Assembly: GCA_004835665.1 (NCBI GenBank)
Contig: RBKR01000015.1
Span: forward strand, 1,284,486 to 1,348,485
Source: Phoma sp. XZ068
Lineage: Eukaryota; Ascomycota; Dothideomycetes; Pleosporales; Didymellaceae
Direction: 5' to 3'
Length of the DNA stretch: 64,000 nucleotides
In this document: positions 1 through 13,100 of the stretch, in pieces
How positions within the stretch are numbered: position 1 is the stretch's first letter
Layout: each line of letters begins with the position of its first letter
Made by a program: the position numbers and the translations under genes
Notes under the pieces: generated by a model
Database searches by the model: none
What the model saw: the letters and a program-made list of their open reading frames with translations, nothing else
Told to the model about the DNA's origin: nothing

Positions 1-1400
1 AAGGGTGTTTATATACCTATAACTTTATAGGTGCTAGTTTATATATAATCTCTAGTTTAGATTTTATTATATTCTAACTCTAGGTCTTTTATAAGTTATC
101 TAATTCTATTAGTAAGAATCTTTTATTTATTAATAGTATCCTTACTATCTAGCCTACTAGCTAATATATTAATCTATTAGAATACTTTATTCTAGTAATA
201 GTTTCTAGTAAAGTAGCCTAGTTTACTATAGTTTTAATAGGTATTACCCCTATTACTTTTATTATTATTATATTTCTTCTTTTTATTCTATTATAGTTTT
301 ATAGTTATTAGTCCCTTACTTATATTAGATAGGTTTATTACCTTAGGTTTATAGTACTCTCTCTAACTATTACTATAAATATAGTAACCTATATTAAGTT
401 AGTAGTTATTTCTATAGTTACTATAATAAGTATAGTTATTCTATTAGTTATATTATAGTTAAGGTAGCTAGCTTATAGCTTAAGTATATAGATTATTATA
501 TAGCTCTTATTAGAGCTTATATAGTTTAATATTAAGGTTAATTACTATATTAATAAGGTTATCTAAGGTTTCTATACTTATACTAGTATATATTAGTTCT
601 TTCTTTACCTTAGGTTTAAGTCCTTAATAAAATATTATAGTTAATATAGTATTATTCTAGTCTATATTAGCTATAAGTTACTAGAACTTAGTAGTATAAT
701 TAGTAGTAGATTAGGTCTAATAAATATTTTAGATATCTTATCTAGTAATAGTAGGTTTATTAAATACTTTAAAAATTAAGTAGATTTTTTCTTTAAAGGT
801 ATTAAAGGCTTCTATTTATATATTAACTTTATTAAAGGTATTATCTTTACTATAGAGTTAAATAAAAGGCTTAATCTAGGTAAATACTTTTTTATATATA
901 TAGCTTACTACTAAGATAACCTTTTTTTTAGCCTCTATCTTATCTTCTTAGAATATAAAGAATAGGTTCTATTATATTAACTAGTTATCTAGCTTACTAT
1001 AGTCTCTCTTATAGAAGTTAAGTTACTTAATATTAATAGTATTAGTAGTAATAGTTTCTTCTATTATATTAATATTAAAGTATAAGCTAGTAAGAGTAAC
1101 TCTAGTTTCTAAAGTAGTACTTATCTTAGAAGTATTTAAAATATTAAGGTTATAAACTAAGTAAAGCTTATAAATACTTCTAAGGTTAGTTCTCTAGAAT
1201 AAGTACTAGTATAAAAGAGGTTAGTATAAGTACCTAGTAAAATACTATAATAACTATAGAGTTAATAATAAGTAGTATAGATAGTTAATCTATCTAGCTA
1301 AAGAGTTAAGTTAAGTTCTAATAATAAAGTTAATTAATAAGGTTAAATATAATACTATAAGAGTAGTATTTCTAATTACTATATACTATAATTATTATAG
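1..1400 (-). mobile_element. RIP-mutated Ty3/Gypsy fragment (5' LTR part plus gag side)
   Basis: The DNA is TA-rich with almost no CpG and has stops in every frame. Positions 1146-1400 match the reverse complement of the left LTR of the neighbouring element (1981 down to about 1740). The part to its left resembles the gag-side internal region seen again at about 14900-16030. The fragment is therefore an opposite-strand, 3'-truncated copy cut by the window edge. No function remains. Confidence 0.6.
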
Positions 1401-1497
1401 TAGCTTACCTAGCTTACTATAAGCTATATAAGATAAGATTACTAAGCTTAATATAAGCTATATAAGCCCTTATATATAGTCTACCTAGCTTACTTAC

Positions 1498-1981
1498 TAT
1501 TATAATCTTAGAGAAAGAGGTATAATATAATAAAGTTATAGTTATAGATTAATAGTATAGGGCTAGGAAGACTATATAACGTCCTATAGTCCTATAGAAA
1601 TAAACTATACTAAGAGTATAAGATAGTATAAAATACTATATATATATTCTATAGAAACTATAAACTACTTATAGAAACTATAGGGCTATCTATAAGACTT
1701 TATAGGATATTATAAGAAATATAGGATACCCCTTAGTATATAGTAATTAAGAATACTACCCTTATAGTATTATATTTAACCTTATTAATTAACTTTATTA
1801 TTAGAACTTAACCTAACTTTTAAGCTAGATAGATTAACTATCTATACTACTTATTATTAACTCTATAGTTATTATAGTATTTTACTAGGTATCTATACTA
1901 ACCCTCTTCTATACTAGTACTTATCCCTAAGAACTAACCTTAGAAGTATCTATAAGCTTTACTTAGTTTATAACCTTAATC
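1498..1981 (+). repeat. Left (5') LTR of the 1498-8762 element
   Basis: This matches 8279-8762 over about 484 bp, differing mostly by C/T and A/G transitions. It starts TATTATAATC, consistent with a RIP-mutated TGTTATAATC. The preceding CTTAC is repeated after the other LTR. The exact right edge is uncertain by a few bases. Confidence 0.85.
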
Positions 1982-2059
1982 TTTTAAATATCTCTAAGAT
2001 AAGTACTACTTTAGGATTCTATACTACCTCTAGTAACTCTAATATATTATACTATATAG

Positions 2060-3090
2060 CTAATAATAACCTTAATATAAAAGAGGAGGCCTAGGCCTCT
2101 AACTATAGCTTAGTCTACTTAGTAGCTAAACCTAAGACCTTTAATAGTACTTAAGAGAAGCTAGAAGACTAGCTTATAAAGTTTAACCTATTCTTTATAT
2201 TCTAAAGAGAATATATCTCTAAAGAAAAATAAGTTACTTTTATAGCTATATTTATAAAGGACTAAGCCTTTACTTAGATTAAGCTTTTTATCTACTATTA
2301 CTATAGAGAAGGTAGATTAACTAATATTAACCTATAGATAGAGGATTTTAACCTATTTAAGGAATAGATTAGACAAGTATTTAGAGTATATAATAAACTA
2401 ACTATTACTTATTATAATATTTAGTATATCTAATAGACTATATTAGCTACTAACTATACTACTAAGTTTTAGCAGCTAGCTATATTTACTAGCTAGAATA
2501 ATACTATACTAATAACTATATTTAGATAAGGCCTTAAGCCTAAAGTTAAGAAAAAGCTTATATAGACTGCTATAGTAACTAATATATTTAATAAACTTAT
2601 TAATAAGTCTATTAGTATTAATATTAAGCTCTATAACTTTTAATAGGAACTAAGAGAGGACTCTTATATATAAGCTATAACTTATATTACTTGCCTACCT
2701 ACAGCCCTACGCAACTAATAGTATAATAATAACTTTTACTATAGATAATATAGTCTCTAATACTAACCTAATATAGGATAATATATCTATAGTAATACTT
2801 ATAGTAGTTATTATAAACTTAAGGCTATAGACCTGTCTAATATTAATAAGGGACTAATAAATATAAAGCTATAATAGAATAAGAAAAAGGGATATAGTAA
2901 TAATAAAAGTAATAAAGACAGAACTTATTATAACTATAGTAAACTAGGCTACTTTACTAAAGACTATTTATAGAATAAAGTATTCTAATAGATTAATATA
3001 TTAGTTAATAGGCTAGATAGTAAAGATACTAGTAATAAATAAGAAGTTATTACTAATAGAATTAGACAACTTATAGAGAACCTAGAGTTA
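2060..3090 (+). pseudogene. gag pseudogene of the chromovirus
   Basis: The plus-strand frame reads like a Retrotrans_gag capsid region through many stops: a KPKTFNST start, then LED.LIKFNLFF, then ISKEK.VTFIAIF. At about 2925-2970 a CX2CX4HX4C zinc knuckle is visible with its cysteines and histidine changed to tyrosine, which is what RIP does to TGT and CAC codons. The gene is interrupted at 3096 by the solo LTR. Confidence 0.7.
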
Positions 3091-3095
3091 GAATA

Positions 3096-3603
3096 TGTTG
3101 AAGTCGTACTAAGCAAAGCTCGTGTACTCGTTCTAGTTGGTTCTCGGGGATGAATACGTTTACAAGTGGCTCGTCGGGGAGAGGGTATAGTTGCTTAGTG
3201 AAACACCGTGGCAGCTATGGGTAACAATGAGGAGTATAGATACGATCTATCTGTCTCGAGAGTTGGGTTGAGATTCCAATAACAAAGTGGATTGATCAGG
3301 TTGAACACGAACCATAAGGGTTGTGTTCCTACGTACTATATACTAAAGGGATATGCAAGTGTCCTACGATGTCTCATGGTTTCTCACAATGTCCCATGGG
3401 GGGCCTTGTAGGAATTCGTGGTACTTCGTGGGAATCGTGGGACGTCACGTGATGTTGCCCATGGTGTCCCACGGTCTTGGCCTGGGCCTGTTGTAGGATT
3501 TCGTGAGACACACGTGACCCTGAGGTCTAGCGTGTCGGCGATCCGGCGTGTGTCATTGGTGATAAAACCAACACCCCGCGTTCGCTGGTCCAGGATCGTA
3601 ACA
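3096..3603 (+). repeat. Un-mutated solo LTR with 5-bp target duplication
   Basis: A 508-bp block of normal base composition begins TGTTG and ends TAACA. It is bracketed by GAATA at 3091-3095 and 3604-3608. These are the TG...CA ends and 5-bp duplication of an LTR insertion, with no internal region and no second LTR, so this is a solo LTR. It is recognisably related to the RIP-mutated LTRs at about 9592 and 16037, sharing the order AAGCAAAGCT, then ATAAGGGTTGTGTTCCTA, then TACTATATACTAAAG. A 65-codon open frame inside it is not a gene. Confidence 0.88.
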
Positions 3604-4379
3604 GAATATAAGTAGAATATTAAGCTAGAAGCTATATATAGACTAGTGCTTATAAGGTTATAGATATAGACTTATAAGTCCTAGGCAACCTAGATATTAG
3701 AAAATAATATACTATAACTACCTAGATAATACCTAGAGGATAATAAAGATTAGAATAAGTTAGTATATTCTACTATAGTATAATATAGGGCGTAATATAA
3801 TATATATTATTAAGAATATAAGTAATATAAAGCTAAGAAAGCTAATAATAAAGCCTATACTAAGTTATATTAAGACCTAATTATCCCCTCTATTAAGGTA
3901 GATAATAATAAAGAAAATTAGTATAATAAGTTATATAAGGAATACTAATAGTATTATTAACTAGAAGTATATTAGAACTAGAATAATAATTACCTAGAAC
4001 TTAATTATAGCTTAGACTTAAGAAACCTATACTATAGAGCACTATTATAGACAGTATACTACTATAATAAATACTAGATATACTACTTAGAGAAGCTTAA
4101 TTTAGGATAGTTTTTAAAGAAATATCTATATAAACTATAATAAGAAGATTATAAGGAGGACTACTATATACTATACCTAATAGATAAATATAATAATAAA
4201 TACTTTTCTAGCTAGAATAAGTTTAAGTGCAGATAATAAGGACTAGTAGTAAATAAGTAATACTTTAATTAGTATTAGCAGACCTGCTTTAATCCCTACT
4301 ATAAGACCTATAAAGGAAAGAAGTAAAGTAATAGCTTTAGATAAGAGAATTCTTTTTTAGAGTAGTACTAGTAGGCACT

Positions 4380-7300
4380 AGAGATTAATCTATTAATAGT
4401 ATTAAAAGTAATTACTAACTAATTAAGTTACTTATTAAGGTAAATAGAAGATAGATAAAGGTACTCTTAGACTCTAGAGTATAATCTAATTATATCTCTT
4501 TATAAGTAGTATAGCTAGCTAGACTATACTCTACTTAGAAGATAACACCTTATCTACTTAGAGTAGCTAATAAAGAACTAATACCTAAGAAATCTAAGAT
4601 TATATATAAAGTAACTATAGTACCTCTCTAGATCTATAGATACTATAAGAAAATAACTCTAGATACTTTTAGAATAGCTACTTATAATATTATACTAGGA
4701 CTTCTATAGTTAAGAAAGTATAATCTAGATATTAATTAGAAGAATTAATAGCTTTTATTAAGTTAATATAGATATAGCACTACTATATTATAGCCTATAT
4801 AGTTTATAATATAACTAGTAGATAAAAAGGAGATTAATAATATCTCTTTAATATATAAAATATACTAGGATAGAGTAGTTAACTATATAGATATAGAACG
4901 CCCTACTAGTTATAAAGTAATAGTTAAGAAGAAGAATAGTATACCTTTTAATATTCTAGATAAATATAAGAGTTATATAGAACTCTTCTATAATAAGAAG
5001 ACTATAAAGGTATTACTATAGTATAAACTCTAGGATTATAAGATTAAGCTCTAGAAAGAAAAGGAACTACCTTTTAGGCCTATATATAGAATATCTAAAA
5101 AAGAACTTAGTATACTTAAGGAATATATTAATAAGAACTTTAAGAAAGAATTTATATAAGTATTAGAATTACTAGTAGGATTTCTAGTTCTCTTTATACT
5201 AAAGAAAGATAGTAAGTTATAAATATATATTAACTACTAGAAACTTAATAATATTATAATTAAGAATTAGTACCTATTACTAAATATTAAGGAATTATAG
5301 GATTAATTATCTAGAGTATAATACTTTACTGCACTTAATTTATATAGAGTATATAACCTTATATATATAAAGGAAGGTAAAGAATAGAAGACTACGTTTA
5401 GAATATACTATAGTTATTTTAAGTATTTAGTAATACTATTTAAACTTACTAATATACTAGCTATATATTAGGCCCTTATTAATAATATATTAAGAGTATA
5501 CTTAGATATTATAGTAGTAGTATACCTTAATAATATTCTAGTATATTTAGTAATACTAAAAGAATATATTTACTATATTAGAGAAGTGTTAGAATACCTA
5601 AGAAAGGTAGATCTTTAACTTAAACCTAAGAAGTATAAATAGTATAAAGAAGAAGTAAAATTTCTTAGCTATATTATAGAGAGATATAGAGTTAAGATAA
5701 GTAAAATAAAAATTTAGGTTATAAAAGATTAGCTAACCCCTACCTCTCTTAAAAGAATTTAGAAATTTCTAGGATTTATTAACTTTAACTAATACTTTAT
5801 TAAAGATTATTTACTTAAGGCCTTACTACTTATAAAGCTTATATAGAAGAATATACTATTTAAGTAGAAATAAGTATAAGAGGATGCTTTCTAGTTACTT
5901 AAATAGTCCTGTATTAAGCTACCTATAATAATTATATTTAAGAATAGAAAGCTACTTTAAATTAAGATAGATACTTTAGATTTAGTATTAGGAGCTTATA
6001 CTATATAAAAATAAGATAGATAATAGTACTTAATTACTTACTACTCTAGAAAGTTCTTAGAACTAGAGAAATAATATAATATATATAATAAGGAACTACT
6101 AGCTATTATATTAGCTCTAGAATATTAGAGAATCTATATAGAAAGTTACTTAGAACTTACTATTTATACTAACTATAAGAACCTAGTATACTTTACTACT
6201 ACTAAGATACTTAACTAATAATAAGTATATTAGTCTAAGCTGTTAGGATAATATAAGTTTAAGATACTATATACTCTAGGAAAAGATAATAGTAGAGCTA
6301 ATATACTTAGTAGATAATATAATCTAGCTAGAGAAAAAATAATAAACTAGTTTACTATACTTAGAGTTAATAAAGATAGGTTATTAGGACTATCTTAGTA
6401 GCTTAATAATATAATATAAGTTTAATAGGAATAATATATACCTATAAAAGTACTAGAAGAATTAAAAAAATAAAATTATTAGCTGTTATTATAATAACCT
6501 GCTCTATAGACACCCTAGTATAATATAAATAATAGAACTTATTAGGTAATACTATAAGTTTAGCTATATAAAGGATAAGGTTACTAAGTTTATTAAAAAC
6601 TATATTAATTACTAATAGAATAAATATAGTATATATATAAAGTATAAAGAAATATAAGTAATAGAGCTACTAATAGCACTATAGATAAATATTATAATAG
6701 ATTTTATTATATAACTACTAATCTCTAAGGACCCTATTATAGAATACTCTTATAACTTAATCTTTATTATAGTAGATAGGTTTACTAAAGTAGTAGAAAT
6801 AATACTATTTTAATATAGTTATACTATAGAGCAGCTTATATAAGTATTTCTAGATAGGATTATCTATTACTATAGTATACTAGAATTAATTATTAGTAAT
6901 AGAAATAAGTTATTTATATTAAATTATTAGACTATACTTCTAGTAGCTATTAGTACTAAAAAAAAGCTATTAACTATATACTATCTATAAATAGATAGAT
7001 AAATAGAAAGAATAAATTAAACTATAGAGATATACTTAAGGATATATAGTAACTAGAAGTAAGATAACTAGGTCTTTCTACTACCTATAGTATAGATTAT
7101 ATATAATAATAAATTATTAGAAGTAATAGGTATAATACTATTCTTTATAAATTATAGAAGATATCTAAATCTCTTTATAAGATCTCTTAATAGTAATATC
7201 TAAATAGATTTAGTAATAACCTTAGTATAAAGACTAAAGGAAGTATACTAGAAATTACTTAAAAATATTAATAAGGCTTAATAATAAGTAATCTCTTATA

Positions 7301-7750
7301 TTAATTAAAAAAGAAAAACAGTACCTTAGCTAAAAGAAGGGGATAAGGTCTATCTCCTTATAAAAAACTTATAAATATAAAGACTAATAAAAAAACTAGA
7401 TTATATTAAGGTTAGACTATTTTTTATTTCTAGGCAAATTAGCCCTATAAACTATTAACTTAAACTACTATAAGATACTAGAATATACTCTATATTCTAT
7501 ATATTACTATTAGAACTAGCAGATCCTAATATACTAATCTAGAAGGACTTCTACTATTAGGTTAAAGAAGAAACTAAGTAGAAAGTTAAAAAAATAATAT
7601 AATATTAAAAGAAAAGATATAAGGATAAATACCTAGTTAAGTAGTTAGGATACCCTAACTTAGAGAATATATAGGAACTATTAATAAACCTTATAAACTA
7701 CTACTAGCTATTATACTAGTATTAGTAGTATTAGAGTCTAGAGGTAGAGA
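4380..7750 (+). pseudogene. pol pseudogene: PR-RT-RNaseH-IN-chromodomain
   Basis: The order is that of chromovirus pol. A protease-like LLDS with SNYIS lies at about 4456-4500. The RT active site VVVYLNNILVY lies at about 5510-5550, with YLDD turned to YLNN. Downstream are the RT thumb and RNase H connection (PTPTSLKRI, FLGFINFN, LGAYTI) at about 5640-6010. The integrase core follows (HPSIT near 6510, then IIDFII, then IIVDRFTKVVE) at about 6480-6800. A chromodomain-like tail (KDKYLVKQLGYPNLENIQEP) sits near 7620-7680. Dozens of stops, mainly TAA/TAG from CAA, CGA and TGG, make this a dead gene. Confidence 0.85.
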
Positions 7751-8278
7751 ATATATTATCTAGTCTAGTATAAGTAAGCTAGGTATTAACCTATTCTTAA
7801 GTATAGTAATATTATTAAGTAATAACTTCTATTAGTCTAGGTACTCTATATCCTTAATAAACTAAGTACTTATATTAAACTATTACTATTTATAATACTT
7901 TAAGAATTTTTTTTATTTATATACCTAATTTAATTTAGTATAAGCAGCCTATAAGGTAGTTATTATAACTTTCTTAGCTTTAGTAGCCTTATTTTCTATT
8001 TCTTCTAGATATAATATCTTATTATTAATTTTAAAGAAGTTAGGAATAGGTAAATCTATAGGCTTATACTTCTTTATTCTATTATATTTATAATTTCTAT
8101 ACTTCTTATATAATAAAAATATCTTATAAGGTAAGTTCTTCTTTATATAGTACTTATAGGTAACTATAGTAAGATATCTAATATTATTAATTTAGGTTCC
8201 TATTATATATTAGGCTTAGGTACTTTAGGAAACTATTTATTAGTTTATAAGAATATAAACTATAAAGAAAGAGAATAG

Positions 8279-8762
8279 TATTATAATCTTAGAGAAAGAG
8301 GTATAATATAATAAAGTTATAGTTATAAATTAATAGTGCAGAGCTAGAAAGACTATATAATATCCTATAGTTCTATAGAAATAAACTATACTAAGAGTAT
8401 AAGATAGTATAAGATACTATATATATATTCTATAGAAACTATAAACTACTTATAGAAACTATAAGGCCTTCTATAAGACTTTATAGGATATTATAAAAAA
8501 TATAAGATACTTCTTAGTATATAGTAATTAGGAATACTACCCTTATAGTATTATATTTAAACTTATTAATTAACTTTATTATTAGAACTTAACCTAACTT
8601 TTAAGCTAGACAGATTAACTATCTATACTACTTATTATTAACTCTATAGTTATTATAGTATTTTACTAGGTATCTATACTAACCCCCTCCTATACTAGTA
8701 CTTATTTCTAAGAACTAACCTTAGAAGTATCTATAAGCTTTACTTAGTTTATAACCTTAACA
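8279..8762 (+). repeat. Right (3') LTR of the 1498-8762 element
   Basis: This is the direct copy of 1498-1981. It ends TTAACA and is followed by the duplicated target CTTAC (8763-8767). Confidence 0.87.
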
Positions 8763-8767
8763 CTTAC

Positions 8768-9591
8768 TAAGAGGTAAGCTTATTATATAACCTATAATAA
8801 AACTATACTATAACTATACTATATAAGAAGCTCTATATAATTATTATATTAGAGCTATTAGCACCTAAAGCTATTAGTATTCTAGTTAGCTAGTTATAAG
8901 TAGATTATAATACCTACTTTTTTTATTAAAGTTTTAAAGGTCTTTTTTTAGTAAAATAACTAACTATAACCTAGGTTAACTTATAGTTATAAGCTTATTA
9001 ACTAAGTTAACTATAGAGAAGTGTTATACTAATATCTTAGCTACTTATAAGCTTATATATAGATACTATATCTATATACTTAATATACTAGCTAATACTA
9101 CTCTAGTATTATAGAAATATAGCTATAGAGCTACCTATATAGCTATTATTTTATAATCTAATACTATACTTTACTTTAATATTAGTTACTAGGCTAAACT
9201 AGCTCTAAATAACCTTAGAATTCTTATAAAGAGCTCTTTAGTAGTTATACTTATAACTAAACTTTACTAATAGCTCTAGGTACTACTTTATAAGTATAAT
9301 AGGCTAGTTTATACTAATATATTCTAGATTATATATAGTATATATTATAATTCTAGGTAAGAAAGTAGTATAGTAATAAGTATCTACTAACTAGAACCTC
9401 TAACTCTTTCTAAGAACTATTTTAAGTAAAGAAGAAATAACTATATAGTTATATTATATAACTACTTATTAATAAGTATAATATATATACTTAGAATACT
9501 TATTTATAAGTATAGTATAATATACTTATTAATAAGTACTCTTATATATCTTATTAGACTAACTCTAGTTACTTATCTATAAGTACTTTTA
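8768..9591. other. RIP-mutated DNA, unclassified
   Basis: TA-rich and stop-laden. The stretch 9130-9220 resembles 41060-41160, so it belongs to a repeated sequence. No coding motif could be recognised. Confidence 0.6.
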
Positions 9592-10130
9592 TATTAAGGT
9601 TATATTCTAAGCAAAGCTTATAAATACTTCTAAGGTTAGTTCTTTAGAATAAATAGATATATAGGAGATTATAGAGGGTATAAATACTTAGTAAAATACT
9701 ATAGTAACTATAAGTAATAATAAGTAGTATAGAGTAGACTATCTATCTTAAAAGTTAAGTTATAGTAAGGAGTATAGATAATTAATCTATCTATCTTAAT
9801 ATATAGGTAGAGTTCTAATAATAAAGTATATTAATTAGGTTAAATATAAACTATAAGGGTTGTGTTCCTATATACTATATACTAAAGAGATATATATAGT
9901 ACTTAGTATTATAATAGCTACTAATTATACTAATTATTAATTATACTAATTACTAATTACACTAATTATACTAAGACTAATTATATATATAACTTTATAT
10001 TATTACCTAAGTAGTAACTAATAATACTTATTATTTATACTTACTTATAATACTTTCTCTTATATAGTTTAACTATACTATACTTAGCCTATAATTATTA
10101 ACCTTTATTTAGTGTTTCTTAGAATTATAA
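9592..10130 (-). repeat. 3' LTR of the minus-strand element (left copy)
   Basis: Direct copy of 16037 to about 16580. It starts TATTAAGG, interpretable as a RIP-mutated TGTTGA start like that of the intact solo LTR at 3096. It includes a run of CTAATTA-type short repeats at about 9920-9985. Confidence 0.72.
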
Positions 10131-13100
10131 TACTATCCTCTTCCTATCTTAGCTTAGTTTCTTAAGCTTAGTTTATATAATATAGGCCCCCCCTTATTTA
10201 ATAGTATATCTTCTTAATAATACCTAAATATCCTACTAAGTTAATTTTAGCCTATTATTACTACCTATATAAATTTATTAAGTCCTTTAGAGAGATTATA
10301 GTAAAGAAGTATTTAACTTATAAAAAGTATAAGTAGGTATATAAAGTTTATATTTATTCTAGAAAATATAGCAAATATTTAAAGTATAGGTAGTATTATA
10401 ATGTTTATATAATATAGTTAGAGTTTAAATATCTAGAGACTAAGAAAGAGAAGTTATAGGTATAGATAAAAGAAAGTTATAAAGTATAAAATAAAGTACT
10501 TAAGGCCTCTAAGAAGGTATTAGAAGAGTTATAGGTTATATATATATATAAAGAGTAGTTATATTAATAAATAGATTTACTAGATTATTATATAAAAGAA
10601 GTAATTATAGTAGAGAAATAAAGTATTATTAAGTAAGAGCTAGAAGAGAGGATAATTCTCTTAGAAGGTCCTCTAGATAAGTTTAGCCTAGCTCTATTAC
10701 CTAGTATATAGAGTACTTTTAAAAGGTAGCTAATTAAGGCTTAGGAAGCTAATATAGCACTTTCTAATTAGTCTTAAATTTCTTTAATAGCTACTAGCAG
10801 TTTATAAGGTTTATAGAAAGTTCTTATATATTTTCTAAGTTAAAGTATCTTAACTACTTAACTAGGTATTTATTCTTATATTCTTTCTTTTAATATTATA
10901 TTATTTTTTTAACTTCTTACTTAGTTTCTTCTTTAACTTAGTAGTAAAAGTTCTTCTAGATTAGTATATTAAAATCTACTAGTTCTAGTAGTAATATATA
11001 GAATATAAAGTATATTCTAGTATCTTATAGTAGTTTAAGCTAATAGTTTATAGAGCTAATTTACCTAGAAATAAAAAATAGTCTAACTTTAATATAATCT
11101 AGTTTTTTTATTAGTCTTTATATTTGTAAGTTTTTTATAAGAAGATAAACTTTATCCCCCTTTTTTAGCTAAGGTGCTATTTTTCTTTTCTAATTAATAT
11201 AAGAGATTACTTATTATTAAGTTTTATTAATATTTTTAAGTAATTTCTAATATACTTTCTTTAGCCTTTATACTAAGGTTATTACTAAATCTATTTAGAT
11301 ATTACTATTAAGAGATCTTATAAAGAGATTTAGGTGTCTTCTATAATTTATAAAGAATAGTATTATACTTATTACTTCTAATAGTTTATTATTATATATA
11401 ATTTATACTATAGGTAATAGTAAAACCTAGTTATCTTATTTCTAGTTACTATATCTCCTTAAGTATATTTCTATAGTTTAATTTAATCTTTTTATTTATT
11501 TATCTGTTTATAGATAGTATATAGTTAATAGCTTTTTCTTAGTACTAATAGCTACTATAAGCATAGTCTAATAGTTTAATATAAAGAGCTTGTTTCTATT
11601 ACTAATAATTAATTCTAGTATACTATAATAATAAATAATTCTATCTAGAAATACTTGTATAAGCTACTCTATAGTATAACTATACTAAAATAGTATTATT
11701 TCTACTACTTTAGTAAACTTATCTACTATAATAAAGATTAAGTTATAGGTATATTCTATAATAGAGTTCTTAGATATTAGTAGTTATATAATAAAATCTA
11801 TTATAATATTTATTCTATAGTACTATTAGTAGCACTATTACTTATATTTCTCTATACTTTATATATATACTATATTTATTCTATTAATAATTAATATAGT
11901 TTTTAATATACTTAGTAATCTTGTCTTTTAAATAGCTAAACTTATAGTATTATCTAATAAGTTCTATTATTTATATTATACTAGGGTGTCTGTAAAGTAG
12001 GTTATTATAGTATTATATAATAATTTCTATTTAAAGTTCCTCTAGTACTACTATAGGTATATATTATTCTTATTAAACTTATATTATATTATTAAGCTAC
12101 TAAGATAGTCTTAGTAATCTATTCTTATATATCTATAGAATAGTATATTCTTTAATTATTTTTTCTCCTATAAGATTATATTATTAACTTAGTATATTAG
12201 CTTTTATATTATTCTTTTCTAGAGTATATATTATCTTAAACTTATATTACTTTAGTAATTCTAACTATTATACCTATTAGCTATTAAGCTTCTTAGTTAT
12301 AGTAAAGTGTACTAGGTTCTTATAGTCTATAAAGATAGTAAGTTCTAAGTAGCTCTATATATAGATTTACTAATACTTTAAAGTATCTACTATTACTATA
12401 AGTTCTTTATTATAAATATTATATTATTCTTCTAGTCTAGAAAACTTTCTTAAGTAATAGGTAATTAAGTGCTATTTACTATCTTGTTTTAATAATATAT
12501 ATACTCCTAATACTAATTCTAAGGTATTAGTTTTAATTTATAGTAGTTTATTAGTTCTAAATATAACTAATATTAGTAGCTTAATATATACTTACTTAAG
12601 TAATTAGAATATATCCTTCTATTCCTACTTTTAATAAAATAGTATATCTTTCTATATAAGCTTTATAAGCAGTAGAGCTTTCTAAGAGTAGTCCTTAATA
12701 AAGTATTAGTTAAAGTTAATAAACTTAAGAAATTCTTAGATTTCTTTAACTATTATTAGAGTTAGCTAGTCTTTAATAACCTATATTTTCTTTTTACTTA
12801 TCTTAACTCTATATCTTGCTATAATATAGCTAAGAAATTCTACTTTTTCCTTATACTATTTATACTTCTCTAGTTTAAGTTAGAGGTCTACTTATCCTAA
12901 GTAGTTAAGAACTTCTTTTATATAGGTAATATATTCTCTTAATATCTTTAAGTATACTAAGATATTATTAAAGTAAGCTACTACTATCCTATCTAGGTAT
13001 ACTCTTAGTATATTATTAACTAGTTCTTAATATATAGCTAGTGCATTAGTTAGCCTAAATAGTATAACTATATACTTATAAAAACTATAATAGGTTCTAA

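Larger units (their letters stand above)
1498..8762 (+). mobile_element. Nearly full-length RIP-mutated Ty3/Gypsy chromovirus
   Basis: Two direct LTR copies (1498-1981 and 8279-8762) flank an internal region that still reads, through RIP stops, as gag, protease, reverse transcriptase, RNase H, integrase and chromodomain in that order. The 5 bp CTTAC occurs immediately before the left LTR (1493-1497) and immediately after the right LTR (8763-8767), as expected for a target-site duplication. A solo LTR (3096-3603) is nested inside. Without that insertion the element is about 6.75 kb, normal for chromoviruses. Transitions such as GAT to AAT at the polymerase active site fit RIP. The element cannot be active. 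Confidence 0.88.
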
